Shown: positions 1 through 8,120 of the stretch, piece by piece
How the letters are laid out: every line of letters starts with the position of its first letter
Numbering within the stretch: the stretch's first letter is position 1
Assembly (NCBI RefSeq): GCF_946479415.1
Contig: NZ_CAMLFY010000070.1
Span: forward strand, 1-23,287
Origin: an uncultured Shinella sp.
GTDB lineage: Bacteria; Pseudomonadota; Alphaproteobacteria; Rhizobiales; Rhizobiaceae
Reading direction: 5' to 3'
DNA length: 23,287 bases
Position numbers and translations under genes: made by a program
The notes under the pieces: generated by a model
Told to the model about the DNA's origin: nothing
What the model saw: only the letters and a program-made list of their open reading frames with translations
The model's database searches: none

Positions 1-1
1 G

Positions 2-490
2 GCCATGGCCGTGCAGTTCTCCGTCCCCGCGATGGAATACCAGATCTCGCTTGCCTACAACAAGGAGAACCCGAAGGTTCCTGCCGGTGCTGTTTCGGTT
101 GCCGATATCGACAAGGCCGATGTCACGCTCGCCGTCATGTCCGGTACGGCGCAGGACAAGGCTATCTCGGCTGTCGTCAAGAACGCGACGATCCTGCGCC
201 TGCCCGGCAATGACGAGACACGTCTTGCCGTCGTCTCTCGCCGTGCGGACATCCTCGTCGATGCGTCGGACACCAACCAGCTTTTCACCCAGTCGAACCC
301 GGATTGGGCTGTCGCACTGAACCCGACACCCGCGCTTGCCAAGCAGGGCGTCGCGTTCGGTCTGCCGCACCGGCTCTCGGCCTCGGATGTCGAGGTCGTC
401 AATATCTTCTTGGAGGAGCGAGTGGCCACTGGCCATGTGGACGACCTGATCAGGAAAGCCGTCGACGATGTGCTCAAGGCGTCCAAATGA
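2..490 (+). CDS. Amino-acid ABC transporter substrate-binding protein, C-terminal part (5' end outside window)
   Basis: About 162 C-terminal residues of a type-2 periplasmic solute-binding protein of the polar amino-acid (SBP_bac_3) family. The frame is open to the left edge of the window, so the true start and the signal peptide are not visible; the Met codon at 5 is internal. Visible family features are the lobe-II stretch that discriminates substrates (ADVTLAVMSGTAQDK, then RADILVDASDTN) and the C-terminal helix with FLEERVATGHVDDLI. The protein should bind an amino acid in the periplasm and deliver it to the two permeases and the ATPase encoded directly downstream. The catabolic genes that follow suggest hydroxyproline or a related imino acid as ligand; this is inference. 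The stop is TGA at 488-490, and a strong hairpin follows. Confidence 0.85.
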   Translation, partial: AMAVQFSVPAMEYQISLAYNKENPKVPAGAVSVADIDKADVTLAVMSGTAQDKAISAVVKNATILRLPGNDETRLAVVSRRADILVDASDTNQLFTQSNPDWAVALNPTPALAKQGVAFGLPHRLSASDVEVVNIFLEERVATGHVDDLIRKAVDDVLKASK

Positions 491-496
491 TCACTG

Positions 497-521
497 GGGA
501 AGCCGGGTTGCCCGGCTTCCC
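497..521 (+). other. Intergenic stem-loop after the binding-protein gene
   Basis: A perfect 11-bp inverted repeat, GGGAAGCCGGG at 497-507 and CCCGGCTTCCC at 511-521, with a 3-nt TTG loop. It starts 7 nt after the stop of the binding-protein gene and ends before the ribosome-binding site (GGAG, 537-540) of the ATPase gene. No U-tract follows, so full termination is unlikely. Such hairpins after periplasmic binding-protein genes commonly stabilise the upstream mRNA or partly attenuate transcription, giving more binding protein than membrane components. The function here is inferred. Confidence 0.7.
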
Positions 522-547
522 GCCAACGCTCTAGCTGGAGAAATCGC

Positions 548-1324
548 ATGACCTCCGCATCCGCACCGCTCGTCGCCATCCGCTCGCTGCACAAGAGTTA
601 CGGCCCGCATATCCAGGTTCTCAAAGGTCTTGATATCGAGATGAAGCCTGGTGAGCGCGTCGTCGTCATCGGTCCATCGGGCGGAGGAAAGTCGACGCTG
701 TTGCGTGTGATGATGGGTCTTGAAAAGATCGACGGTGGCGCGATCACTTTCGGCGGCAAGCCTTATATTTCCTCGGCCGGTGCGGGCGCGAAAACGGTGA
801 TCGACACCGAAGTGCGCCGCTCCATCGGCATGGTGTTCCAGCACTACACGCTGTTTCCGCATTTGAGCGTCATCCAGAATCTCGTGCTCGCGCCTCAAAA
901 GGTGCGGGGCGAGAAGAAGGCGAGTGCCATGCAGCGGGCGCAGGCTTTGCTGGAGCGCCTTGGTCTCGGCGCCAAGGCGAATGCTTTCCCGGCGCAGCTG
1001 TCGGGTGGTCAGAAGCAGCGTGTCGCGATCGCCCGCGCGCTGATGCTCGATCCGAAGCTGATGCTGTTCGACGAGGTGACATCGGCGCTCGATCCGGAGC
1101 TGGTCGCGGAGGTCGAGCAGGTCATTCTCCAGCTTGCAAACCAGAACATGCCGATGATGATCGTTACCCACGACATGTGGTTCGCCAAGAACATCGCCTC
1201 GCGTGTCATTTTCTGCGCCGGAGGGGTCGTCGTCGAAGACGGTCCACCGGAACAGGTGCTCGGCGCTCCGCGCGAAGAACGAACCCGCGAATTCATCGAT
1301 CGCGTCTTCCATATCAAGCAATAG
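548..1324 (+). CDS. Amino-acid ABC transporter ATP-binding protein
   Basis: 258 aa, full length for the PAAT/GlnQ-type ATPase family. All nucleotide-binding motifs are intact: Walker A GPSGGGKS at residues 42-49, Q-loop in GMVFQHYTLFP, signature LSGGQKQR around 152-159, Walker B LMLFDEVTSALDP around 173-185, and the switch His in IVTHDM. It powers import by the two permeases encoded next. The start is set by GGAG at 537-540, 7 nt upstream of the ATG. It is the second visible gene of the operon, 57 bp after the binding-protein gene and 9 bp before the first permease. Confidence 0.95.
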   Translation: MTSASAPLVAIRSLHKSYGPHIQVLKGLDIEMKPGERVVVIGPSGGGKSTLLRVMMGLEKIDGGAITFGGKPYISSAGAGAKTVIDTEVRRSIGMVFQHYTLFPHLSVIQNLVLAPQKVRGEKKASAMQRAQALLERLGLGAKANAFPAQLSGGQKQRVAIARALMLDPKLMLFDEVTSALDPELVAEVEQVILQLANQNMPMMIVTHDMWFAKNIASRVIFCAGGVVVEDGPPEQVLGAPREERTREFIDRVFHIKQ

Positions 1325-1333
1325 GGGCAGGCG

Positions 1334-1996
1334 GTGAACTACACGTTCGATTTCAATTCCGTCTCGCTCGGCCCGTTGATCGAGGGCCTGACCGTGACGC
1401 TGGAGCTGACCGTCGCGGCCAATCTGATCGGCGTGATCCTTGGTTTTCCGTTGGCGCTTCTGCTGATGAGCCGGATTGCGATTGTCCGATGGCCGGCGAC
1501 GCTCTTCGTCGAGTTCTTCCGCTGTACACCGGCCATCGTGCAGATTGTCTGGTTCTTCTATTGCGTGCCGATGTTGTTCAACGTCTTCCTCGGCTCGATG
1601 ACCATGGGCATTCTTGCGCTCGGCTTCAATCTTATGGCCTTCAACGCGGAAGCTTACCGCGCCGCCATTCAGGCCGTACCGCGCGAGCAGCTCGATGCCG
1701 GCATTGCACTCGGCCTCAACCCATTGCAGCGCGTGCTTTACATCGTGTTGCCCAACGCTTTGCGCGCCTCCATTCCGGTGCTTCTGACCAATGGCATCGT
1801 GATCTTCCAGCAAAGCGCACTGGTTGCCATCGTAGCCGTGCAGGACCTCATGTACCAGGCGAAGACGCTGGCAACCGAGACCTACCGGCCAATCGAGACA
1901 TTCACCATCGCGGCTCTCATCTATTTCGCCGTATCATTTCCCGTCACGCAGGTCGTCGGCTGGCTCGAACGCCGCCGCCAGATCCTGACGAGCTAG
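1334..1996 (+). CDS. Amino-acid ABC transporter permease (first)
   Basis: 220 aa, a typical size for HisM/GlnP-type inner-membrane permeases. The start is GTG, nine bases after the ATPase stop, with an AGGGGCAGG Shine-Dalgarno-like stretch directly upstream. Several hydrophobic segments are evident (TVTLELTVAANLIGVILGFP, IVQIVWFFYCVPMLF, the C-terminal IAALIYFAVSFPV), together with the conserved EFFRCTPAIVQ stretch. The cytoplasmic EAA-loop that docks on the ATPase is visible as EAYRAAIQAVPREQLDAGIALGLNP. It pairs with the second permease to form a heterodimeric channel. Confidence 0.93.
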   Translation: MNYTFDFNSVSLGPLIEGLTVTLELTVAANLIGVILGFPLALLLMSRIAIVRWPATLFVEFFRCTPAIVQIVWFFYCVPMLFNVFLGSMTMGILALGFNLMAFNAEAYRAAIQAVPREQLDAGIALGLNPLQRVLYIVLPNALRASIPVLLTNGIVIFQQSALVAIVAVQDLMYQAKTLATETYRPIETFTIAALIYFAVSFPVTQVVGWLERRRQILTS

Positions 1997-2006
1997 GAGG
2001 AGAGCC

Positions 2007-2672
2007 ATGTCACTCGATTTCTCCGCTCTTCTCCGCTTTCAGGAAGCACTTGCGCTGGGCCTCTGGACGACGATCAAACTGACGTTGATCTGTGTCGTGC
2101 TCGGCTGCTCGCTCGGTTTCCTTGTCGGCCTTGCCCGAACCTCGTCGAACGTGGTGGTGCGCGGTATTGCCAGCGTCTATGTCGAGTTCTTTCGCGGCAC
2201 GCCGGTGCTGATACAGCTGTTCTGGATCTTCTTCTGTCTGCCGCTGATCCTCGGCGTCGAACTTTCCAACCTCGTTTCCGGCGTCATAGCCCTGACGCTC
2301 TATATGGGCGCCATCACCAGCGAGACGTTTCGTGCGTCGCTCAAATCCGTCGGCCGTGAGCAGACGGACGCGTGTATTGCGCTCGGCCTGCCGAGGCGGG
2401 TGCAGATAACCAATGTGATCCTGCCGCAGGCGGTGCTGCGTGCCATTCCGACGCTTCTGTCCAATTGCGTCAGTCTCTTCAAGGAAAGCGCGCTGGTTTC
2501 GGCCGTCGGTATGGCCGACCTGATGTTCGTCGGTCAGAACATTTCCAACAACACGGCCCGGCCAGTTGAGGTGCTCACCATCGTTGCCCTCATCTATTTC
2601 GCCATCGCCTTCCCGCTGACGCGCGCCGTTACGCTTATCGAAGGCCGCATCCTCAAAAAGCTCGCTATCTGA
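2007..2672 (+). CDS. Amino-acid ABC transporter permease (second)
   Basis: 221 aa PAAT-family permease, similar to its upstream neighbour. It carries EFFRGTPVLIQLFWIFF, an EAA-type loop (SETFRASLKSVGREQTDACIALG) and the typical LPQAVLRAIPTLLSN followed by LFKESALVSAVG. There are about five hydrophobic segments. The ATG is preceded by a strong GGAGGAG, beginning directly at the stop of the first permease, with 10 bp between genes. It completes the importer with the binding protein, ATPase and first permease. Confidence 0.94.
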   Translation: MSLDFSALLRFQEALALGLWTTIKLTLICVVLGCSLGFLVGLARTSSNVVVRGIASVYVEFFRGTPVLIQLFWIFFCLPLILGVELSNLVSGVIALTLYMGAITSETFRASLKSVGREQTDACIALGLPRRVQITNVILPQAVLRAIPTLLSNCVSLFKESALVSAVGMADLMFVGQNISNNTARPVEVLTIVALIYFAIAFPLTRAVTLIEGRILKKLAI

Positions 2673-2697
2673 TCGTCCCAGGAACAGGAGACCGCCC

Positions 2698-3576
2698 ATG
2701 AAACTCTCTGGCGTCATGCCCGCCCTCGTCACCCCCTTCGATGCCCAAGGCAAGATCGACCTCGCCGCCTTCGAACGGCACCTGACCAACCTGCGCGAAG
2801 CCGGTGTGACCGGATGGGTCCCCTGCGGCTCCTCAGGTGAATACAGCTTCATGTCGGATGAAGAGCGCGATCAGGTGCTGAAGTTCGTCAAGGACTTCGC
2901 CCAGCCCGGTGAAATCCTGATCGCCGGCACCAATGCACCCTCGACGGCCGGCGTCATCGCCAACACGTTGCGCGCCAAGGCTATGGGCTACGATGCGGTT
3001 CTTTTGGCGACCCCCTTCTACACCAAGCCGACACAGGCCGAACTCGTCGCGCATTTCAAGGCGGTCCTCGAGGCGACCGACATGAGGATCGTGCTCTACA
3101 GCTATCCGGACAAGGACGGCGTGGAACTTGGATGGGAGGTGCTCGATGCACTCGCCGACGATCCGCGTATCATCGGCATCAAGGAAAGCTCGGGCTCACT
3201 CCAGCGCGCTATTGGTATCGCCACCCGCTACGAGGGTCGCATTCAGCTGGTCTCAGGCTCGGATGATATCGCCCTCGACTTCATGCTTTGGGGCGCCGAT
3301 AGCTGGATCTGCGGTCCGGCCAATTGCATGGCGAAGGCCGTCTGCGACCTCGACCGCACCTTCAAGGCCGGTGATCTCGCCAAGGCCAAGACGCAGATGG
3401 CGACGCTCTATAAGGCGATGAACATCCTGGAATCCGGAAAATTCGTTCAGAAGCTGAAATATGGTTGTGAAGTACAGGGTACGCCGGTGGGGGAGTGCCG
3501 GGCGCCGCTCGGTCCGCTGACCGACGAAGAGAAAGCCGAATTCCGCGCCGCCATGCAGCCGATCCTCAATTGGTAA
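2698..3576 (+). CDS. DapA-superfamily lyase/deaminase, probable pyrroline-4-hydroxy-2-carboxylate deaminase (HypD-like)
   Basis: 292 aa, the size of class I Schiff-base TIM-barrel enzymes of the dihydrodipicolinate synthase / N-acetylneuraminate lyase family. The Schiff-base lysine is K162 in GIKESSG, the catalytic tyrosine is Y134 in YSYPD, and GSSGE (44-48) stands where DapA has TTGE. The YNVPGR motif, whose Arg binds aspartate semialdehyde in true DapA, reads YSYPDK here, so lysine biosynthesis is unlikely. Between amino-acid transport genes and FAD dehydrogenase, ALDH and proline-racemase genes it best fits HypD, which converts 1-pyrroline-4-hydroxy-2-carboxylate to 2-oxoglutarate semialdehyde and ammonia. 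The family and catalytic residues are seen; the exact reaction is inferred from neighbours. GGAG at 2687-2690 supports the ATG. Confidence 0.85.
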   Translation: MKLSGVMPALVTPFDAQGKIDLAAFERHLTNLREAGVTGWVPCGSSGEYSFMSDEERDQVLKFVKDFAQPGEILIAGTNAPSTAGVIANTLRAKAMGYDAVLLATPFYTKPTQAELVAHFKAVLEATDMRIVLYSYPDKDGVELGWEVLDALADDPRIIGIKESSGSLQRAIGIATRYEGRIQLVSGSDDIALDFMLWGADSWICGPANCMAKAVCDLDRTFKAGDLAKAKTQMATLYKAMNILESGKFVQKLKYGCEVQGTPVGECRAPLGPLTDEEKAEFRAAMQPILNW

Positions 3577-3613
3577 GTCAAACAGGCGAGCTGAAGCCTG
3601 AAGGGAGAAACGT

Positions 3614-4846
3614 ATGGCCACCGTGGTTGTCGGCGCAGGGATCATCGGGACGGCCGTCGCTTATGAGCTGCAAAAGCGTGGCCGGCAGGTCGTCCTTCTC
3701 GACAGGGATGATATCGGGCGCGGCGCGTCCTACGGCAACATGGCGTCGATTGCCGTGACCGAATTCATGCCCGCTTCGCGCCCGTCGATCTGGCGGCAGA
3801 TTCCCGGCTGGATGCTCGACCCGGAGGGGCCGGTACGCGTGCGCCCGGCCTATATGCCGAAGCTCCTTCCGTGGTTTGCCCGCTTCGTTGCCGCATCGAG
3901 GCCCGGCAGGCTTCGCCGCCTTGAAGCCGAGGGGGCGGCCCTTTGCAGCCGTGTCTATGACGATCTGCTCCCCCTGCTGCACGAGACGGGGCTGGAGGGT
4001 GAATTGACGGAAGAGGGGTGTCTTTCACTTTATAGCGACGAGGCGGAATTCCGCGCCGACCGCGAGCATATCGAAATTCTGGAGCGCTTCGGCTTTCCCT
4101 ACCGGTGGCTGACGGGTTCCGAGGCGCGCGAACTGGAGCCGGAATTGTCCGACAGCATCGGCATCGCAGTCCTTTTTCCTCAGAACCGAAGCCTGCGTGA
4201 TCCTTTTCGCCTGGTGAACAGTCTTGCACAGCGTTTCGTCGCCCTCGGCGGCGAGATAAGGCGTGTTGCGGTGACAGGTTTCGACCGATCCGGCCATATC
4301 ACCGCCGTCCGCTTGGCGGGAGGCGATTCCATCGCCGCGGCAGAGGTCGTGATCGCAGCCGGTGCTTACAGCGGATTGCTTTCAAAAATGCTGGGCGAGC
4401 CGATGCCGCTCGAGACCGAGCGCGGCTATCATACGCAGATCATGTCGCCGGGTATCTCGATGCGCCATTCGATCATCTGGCCGGCCCGGGCCTTCATGGT
4501 CACGCCCACGGCGGGCGGCATCCGCGTCGGTGGCACGGTGGAAATGGCGGGTCTTGACGCAGCGCCAGACTATCGCCGGTCGAAGATCACCGTACGGCGG
4601 GCTCAGACGGCATTGCCGAACCTGCGTTGCGAGAATTTTTCCGAATGGATGGGGCATCGCCCGGCTTTGCCGGATACGGTGCCGGTCATGTCCGCCTCCG
4701 CCAGGGTGCCGGGCGTCTTCTACGCCACAGGTCACGGCCATCTGGGCGTCACCTATGCCGCGACGACCGCGCGCCTGATGGGCGACCTGATTACCGGTGC
4801 CACGCCGCCCATCGACATGCGCCCCTATCGTATTGATCGCTTCTAG
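3614..4846 (+). CDS. FAD-dependent D-amino-acid dehydrogenase/oxidase, probable D-hydroxyproline dehydrogenase (HypO-like)
   Basis: 410 aa, a DadA/DAAO-type flavoprotein. The N-terminus is a Rossmann FAD site with GAGIIG at residues 7-12 and the ribose-binding acidic residue D30 at the end of strand 2 (VVLLDRDD), then the GASYGNMASIA loop. C-terminal family features are GHRPALPDTVPVM and YATGHGHLGVTYA, which contact FAD and substrate. There is no signal peptide, so it is cytoplasmic or peripherally membrane-bound. In the hydroxyproline pathway this step oxidises cis-4-hydroxy-D-proline to 1-pyrroline-4-hydroxy-2-carboxylate, the substrate of the preceding gene product. The start is supported by GGGAG at 3603-3607. 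A generic D-amino-acid dehydrogenase is the alternative. Confidence 0.88.
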   Translation: MATVVVGAGIIGTAVAYELQKRGRQVVLLDRDDIGRGASYGNMASIAVTEFMPASRPSIWRQIPGWMLDPEGPVRVRPAYMPKLLPWFARFVAASRPGRLRRLEAEGAALCSRVYDDLLPLLHETGLEGELTEEGCLSLYSDEAEFRADREHIEILERFGFPYRWLTGSEARELEPELSDSIGIAVLFPQNRSLRDPFRLVNSLAQRFVALGGEIRRVAVTGFDRSGHITAVRLAGGDSIAAAEVVIAAGAYSGLLSKMLGEPMPLETERGYHTQIMSPGISMRHSIIWPARAFMVTPTAGGIRVGGTVEMAGLDAAPDYRRSKITVRRAQTALPNLRCENFSEWMGHRPALPDTVPVMSASARVPGVFYATGHGHLGVTYAATTARLMGDLITGATPPIDMRPYRIDRF

Positions 4847-4868
4847 ACACATCCCCTGTGAGGACACC

Positions 4869-6338
4869 ATGCAGAACAAGCTTTTCATCGATGGCCAATG
4901 GGTCGCGTCCGCCGACGGAGCCATGCTTGCGGTTGTCGATCCGGCGACTGAGGAGGTTTTTCACCACATTGCGGCTGCCGGTGCGATGGAAGCCGAAGCG
5001 GCCGTGCGAGCGGCCCGTGAGGCCTTCGACAATGGCCCCTGGCCGCGTCTTTCGGGCAAGGAACGTGCAAAATACCTCCGTGCCATGGCGCAGGGCATCC
5101 GTGACCGTCTGCCGGAGCTGGCACGGCTGGAAACGCGCGACAATGGCAAGCCGCTCCCTGAGTCCGAATGGGACCTGACGGATGCAGCTGGCTGCTTCGA
5201 CTTTTACGCCGATCTCGCCGAGGAGCTTGATGGCGAGGTTGAGGAGGTGAAGCTTGCCGATGCGCGTTTCGTCTCCAAGGCCGTGCGTGAGCCGCTCGGT
5301 GTCGCGGTCGCAATCGTGCCTTGGAACTACCCGCTGCTCATGGCTTCCTGGAAGGTCGCACCGGCACTTGCGGCCGGCTGCACCCTGATCCTAAAGCCGG
5401 CGGAGACCACGTCGCTGACGGCATTGGAACTTGGTGTGATTGCCGAGGCTGCGGAACTTCCCAAGGGCGTGCTGAACATCCTCTCGGGCAAAGGCTCGGT
5501 GGTCGGCCAGGCACTGGTCGATCATCCCGGGGTAGACAAGGTCGCCTTCACCGGCTCCGGCCCGGTCGGCTCGCGCATCATGGCAGCCGCCGCGAGGGAC
5601 ATAAAACGCGTCAGCCTCGAACTCGGTGGCAAATCGCCCTTCGTCGTCTTCGCCGACAGCGATATTGAAAAGGCGGTTGAATGGATCATGTTCGGCATCT
5701 TCTGGAACCAAGGGCAGGTATGCTCGGCGACCTCGCGGGTTCTGGTAGAGGCTCCGCTCTATGCGAAGCTCTTGGTGCGGCTGGTGGAGGAAGCGCAGAA
5801 GATCACGATTGGCAATGGTCTCGACGCCGGTACATTGCTCGGGCCGCTCGTCAACAAGGGCCAGTACGAGGATGTGCTTCGCCATATCGACCGCGCCATC
5901 GAACAGGGCGCGACCGTTGCCTGCGGTGGCAAACACGCCGGTTTCGACAAAGGCTACTGGGTCGCCCCGACCATCCTCACCGACATGGCGCTCGATAGCG
6001 ATGCCTGGGTGGAGGAGATCTTTGGCCCGGTCGTCTGCATCCGTCCCTTCGAAACGGAGGAGGAAGCGATCCACCTTGCCAATGATTCCCGCTTCGGCCT
6101 AGCCGCCGCGGTGATGTCGGCGGACGATGAGCGCTGCGAGCGCGTTGCCGCCGCCTTCCGTGCCGGTATCGTCTGGATCAATTGCTCGCAGCCGACATTC
6201 ACCGAAGCGCCGTGGGGCGGTTATAAGCAGTCGGGCATCGGCCGCGAACTCGGTCGCTGGGGCCTCGACAACTATCTGGAGACCAAACAGATCACCCGCC
6301 TCGTCAGCGAGGAAGCATGGGGGTGGTATCTCAAATGA
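4869..6338 (+). CDS. NAD(P)+-dependent aldehyde dehydrogenase, probable 2-oxoglutarate semialdehyde dehydrogenase (HypH-like)
   Basis: 489 aa, standard ALDH length. The catalytic cysteine is C285 in NQGQVCSATSR and the general base is E251 in LELGGKSP; the family stretches PWNYPLL, FTGSGPVG and EEIFGPVV are also present. The frame is open for 24 codons further upstream, but the ATG at 4869 is chosen because MQNKLFIDGQW is the normal ALDH N-terminus and TGTGAGGA lies just upstream; the earlier start would overlap the FAD gene. It would complete hydroxyproline breakdown by oxidising 2-oxoglutarate semialdehyde to 2-oxoglutarate. Substrate is inferred from context, since betaine-aldehyde-type ALDHs look much the same. 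Confidence 0.92.
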   Translation: MQNKLFIDGQWVASADGAMLAVVDPATEEVFHHIAAAGAMEAEAAVRAAREAFDNGPWPRLSGKERAKYLRAMAQGIRDRLPELARLETRDNGKPLPESEWDLTDAAGCFDFYADLAEELDGEVEEVKLADARFVSKAVREPLGVAVAIVPWNYPLLMASWKVAPALAAGCTLILKPAETTSLTALELGVIAEAAELPKGVLNILSGKGSVVGQALVDHPGVDKVAFTGSGPVGSRIMAAAARDIKRVSLELGGKSPFVVFADSDIEKAVEWIMFGIFWNQGQVCSATSRVLVEAPLYAKLLVRLVEEAQKITIGNGLDAGTLLGPLVNKGQYEDVLRHIDRAIEQGATVACGGKHAGFDKGYWVAPTILTDMALDSDAWVEEIFGPVVCIRPFETEEEAIHLANDSRFGLAAAVMSADDERCERVAAAFRAGIVWINCSQPTFTEAPWGGYKQSGIGRELGRWGLDNYLETKQITRLVSEEAWGWYLK

Positions 6339-7366
6339 CCTTCGATAAGACGCTCGATATCCTGCTCGTCCATTGCCAGGGCGAAAACGGCAATGTCCTC
6401 ATCGGTGGTGCGCCCGACATTCCAGGTGCGACCATTCTCGACAAGATGAACCATCTGAACAATGTGGACCCGTCGTTGCGTCTCTTCCTGACGCGCGAGC
6501 CGCGGGCGCAGGTCGTCCACACGACAAACCTCCTTTTGCCACCCACCCGGCCGGATGCCGATGCGGCCTTCATCGTCCTGCAGCCGGACCGCGCCCATCC
6601 GATGTCGGGTTCCAACTGCATCTGTGTCGTGACCGCGCTTTTGGAAACCGGGCGTATCGAAATGATTGAGCCGGAAACGGTCGTGCGGCTGGATACGGCG
6701 GCGGGGCTGATCGTCGCCCGTGCGCATTGCGAAAAGGAGAGATGCCTCTCGGTCAGCCTCGACAATGTCCCGGCCTTCGTCCATGCGCTGGATATTGCAA
6801 TAGACACGCCGAGATGGGGGGCGATCACGGCCGACATCGCTTTTGGCGGCGTCTTCTACGCTCAGATCGATGTGGCGCACGTGGGACTAAGCATCGTGCC
6901 CGAAGCGGCTCGCGCGCTTGCCGAGGCCGGGATGGAGATCAAGGCACTCCTGGCGGATCGGATCGCGGTTGATCATCCCGAAATTCCCGGGCTCGACGAG
7001 ATCGCCTATGTGATGTTCCGCGATTACCAGCCGGATGGGTCGGTTACGACCTGCACGACGCTGAAGCCAGGCCGGGTGGACCGTTCGCCCTGCGGAACGG
7101 GATCGTCGGCCAACCTCGCGGTCCTGCATGCGCGGGGGCTCGCGAAAATCGGCGATCGGCGTACTTCGCGCAGCATCATCGGCGGCACTTTCACGGCGGA
7201 AATTCTGGGCGAGACCAGGGTTGGCGATTGTTCCGCCGTCCTGCCGCGCATCACCGGGCAGGGCTACGTCTTCGGCCGCCAGCAGCTGCGGCTCGACCCA
7301 CGGGATCCGTTCACGCAAGGTTTTGCCATGTCGGACACCTGGGGTCCGCAGGTGGGGGAGCTATGA
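6335..7366 (+). CDS. Proline racemase superfamily protein (4-hydroxyproline epimerase / 3-hydroxyproline dehydratase-like, Ser/Cys type)
   Basis: 343 aa, full length for the proline racemase superfamily. The start is placed at the ATG that overlaps the ALDH stop as ATGA (6335-6338), indicating translational coupling; an earlier in-frame Met at 6317 lies inside the ALDH gene. The second catalytic residue is the usual cysteine, C253 in SPCGTGSS. The first catalytic position, normally Cys in MCGHG/N, reads Met-Ser-Gly-Ser-Asn: S91 replaces Cys and S93 replaces the conserved His. Members lacking the first Cys are often hydroxyproline dehydratases, though I recall Ser/Cys members with epimerase activity. 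Because HypD-, HypO- and HypH-like genes share the operon and no pyrroline-2-carboxylate reductase is visible, epimerisation of trans-4-hydroxy-L-proline is the most economical role, but it is not certain. Confidence 0.87.
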   Translation: MTFDKTLDILLVHCQGENGNVLIGGAPDIPGATILDKMNHLNNVDPSLRLFLTREPRAQVVHTTNLLLPPTRPDADAAFIVLQPDRAHPMSGSNCICVVTALLETGRIEMIEPETVVRLDTAAGLIVARAHCEKERCLSVSLDNVPAFVHALDIAIDTPRWGAITADIAFGGVFYAQIDVAHVGLSIVPEAARALAEAGMEIKALLADRIAVDHPEIPGLDEIAYVMFRDYQPDGSVTTCTTLKPGRVDRSPCGTGSSANLAVLHARGLAKIGDRRTSRSIIGGTFTAEILGETRVGDCSAVLPRITGQGYVFGRQQLRLDPRDPFTQGFAMSDTWGPQVGEL

Positions 7367-8115
7367 ACCTATCCGGACAATCGATCCTCGTGACCGGTGC
7401 AACGGGCGCCATCGGACAGGCTATATGCCATGCACTTGCGGCGGATGGGGCAAAGGTCGTCATCCACTACGGCCGCAATCGCGAGGTGGCCGAGGCGCTT
7501 GCCGAAGCCTTAGACGGCAGGGGCTGGTGCGTGTGCGCCGATCTGTCGGATCCGGCCGGGGCGCAGGCTCTGTGGGATCAGGCCATCGCCGTTGCCGGTC
7601 GGCTGACGGGGCTGGTCAACAATGCCGGCATCCGCTCGGAGGTGGCGGTCGATGCCCCTATGGAAGAATGGCAAAAGGTTTGGGCGCGGGAAATACGGGT
7701 CAATTTCCTCTCGGCTGTCGACCTGTCCAAGCTTGCCATCCTGCATTTTCGCGAGAATGAGGGCGGAAGGATCGTCAATATGGCGAGCCGGGCGGGGCAA
7801 CGGGGTTACACGTCAAGCGCTATGGCTTACGGCGCCTCGAAGGCCGCCCTGATCAATCTCACAAAGTCCATCGCGCAAAGCCACGGGCATGAAGGCATCA
7901 GCGCCGTGGCGCTGGCGCCTGGCTGGGTGCGAACCGAAATGGCTGAAGCCTATATCGCCGAACATGGCGAGGCGGCGGCACTGGCCGGCATTCCTATCGC
8001 CCGGATGGCCGATCCGCAGGAAATCGGCGAGCTAATCGCGTTTGCCTTCCGTCCCTCGCAGGCCTCGTTGAATGGCGCGGTGCTCGATGTGAACGGCGGC
8101 AGCTATATGAGGTAA
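7363..8115 (+). CDS. Short-chain dehydrogenase/reductase (first)
   Basis: 250 aa classical SDR. It has the cofactor motif TGATGAIG (residues 11-18), NNAG (86-89), catalytic S142, Y156 and K160 (YGASK), and N114. Strand 2 ends IHYGRNR, with no acidic residue and nearby arginines, which favours NADP(H). The ATG overlaps the racemase stop as ATGA (7363-7366) and is preceded by GGTGGGGGAG; the frame is open further upstream, but those starts lie inside the racemase gene. It is translationally coupled in the catabolic operon. No substrate can be assigned: the standard hydroxyproline route needs no SDR, so it may feed a related hydroxylated or keto compound into the pathway. Confidence 0.9.
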   Translation: MNLSGQSILVTGATGAIGQAICHALAADGAKVVIHYGRNREVAEALAEALDGRGWCVCADLSDPAGAQALWDQAIAVAGRLTGLVNNAGIRSEVAVDAPMEEWQKVWAREIRVNFLSAVDLSKLAILHFRENEGGRIVNMASRAGQRGYTSSAMAYGASKAALINLTKSIAQSHGHEGISAVALAPGWVRTEMAEAYIAEHGEAAALAGIPIARMADPQEIGELIAFAFRPSQASLNGAVLDVNGGSYMR

Positions 8116-8120
8116 TGATC

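Noticed and set aside
491..1813. 440-codon minus-strand frame over the ABC transporter genes
   Set aside because: Antisense to an intact ATPase and permease. The translation is His/Arg/Glu-rich and non-globular, typical of a shadow frame.
2698..3576. True dihydrodipicolinate synthase (dapA) for lysine synthesis
   Set aside because: The substrate-binding Arg motif of DapA is absent (YSYPDK instead of YNVPGR), and the gene sits in a catabolic transport operon.
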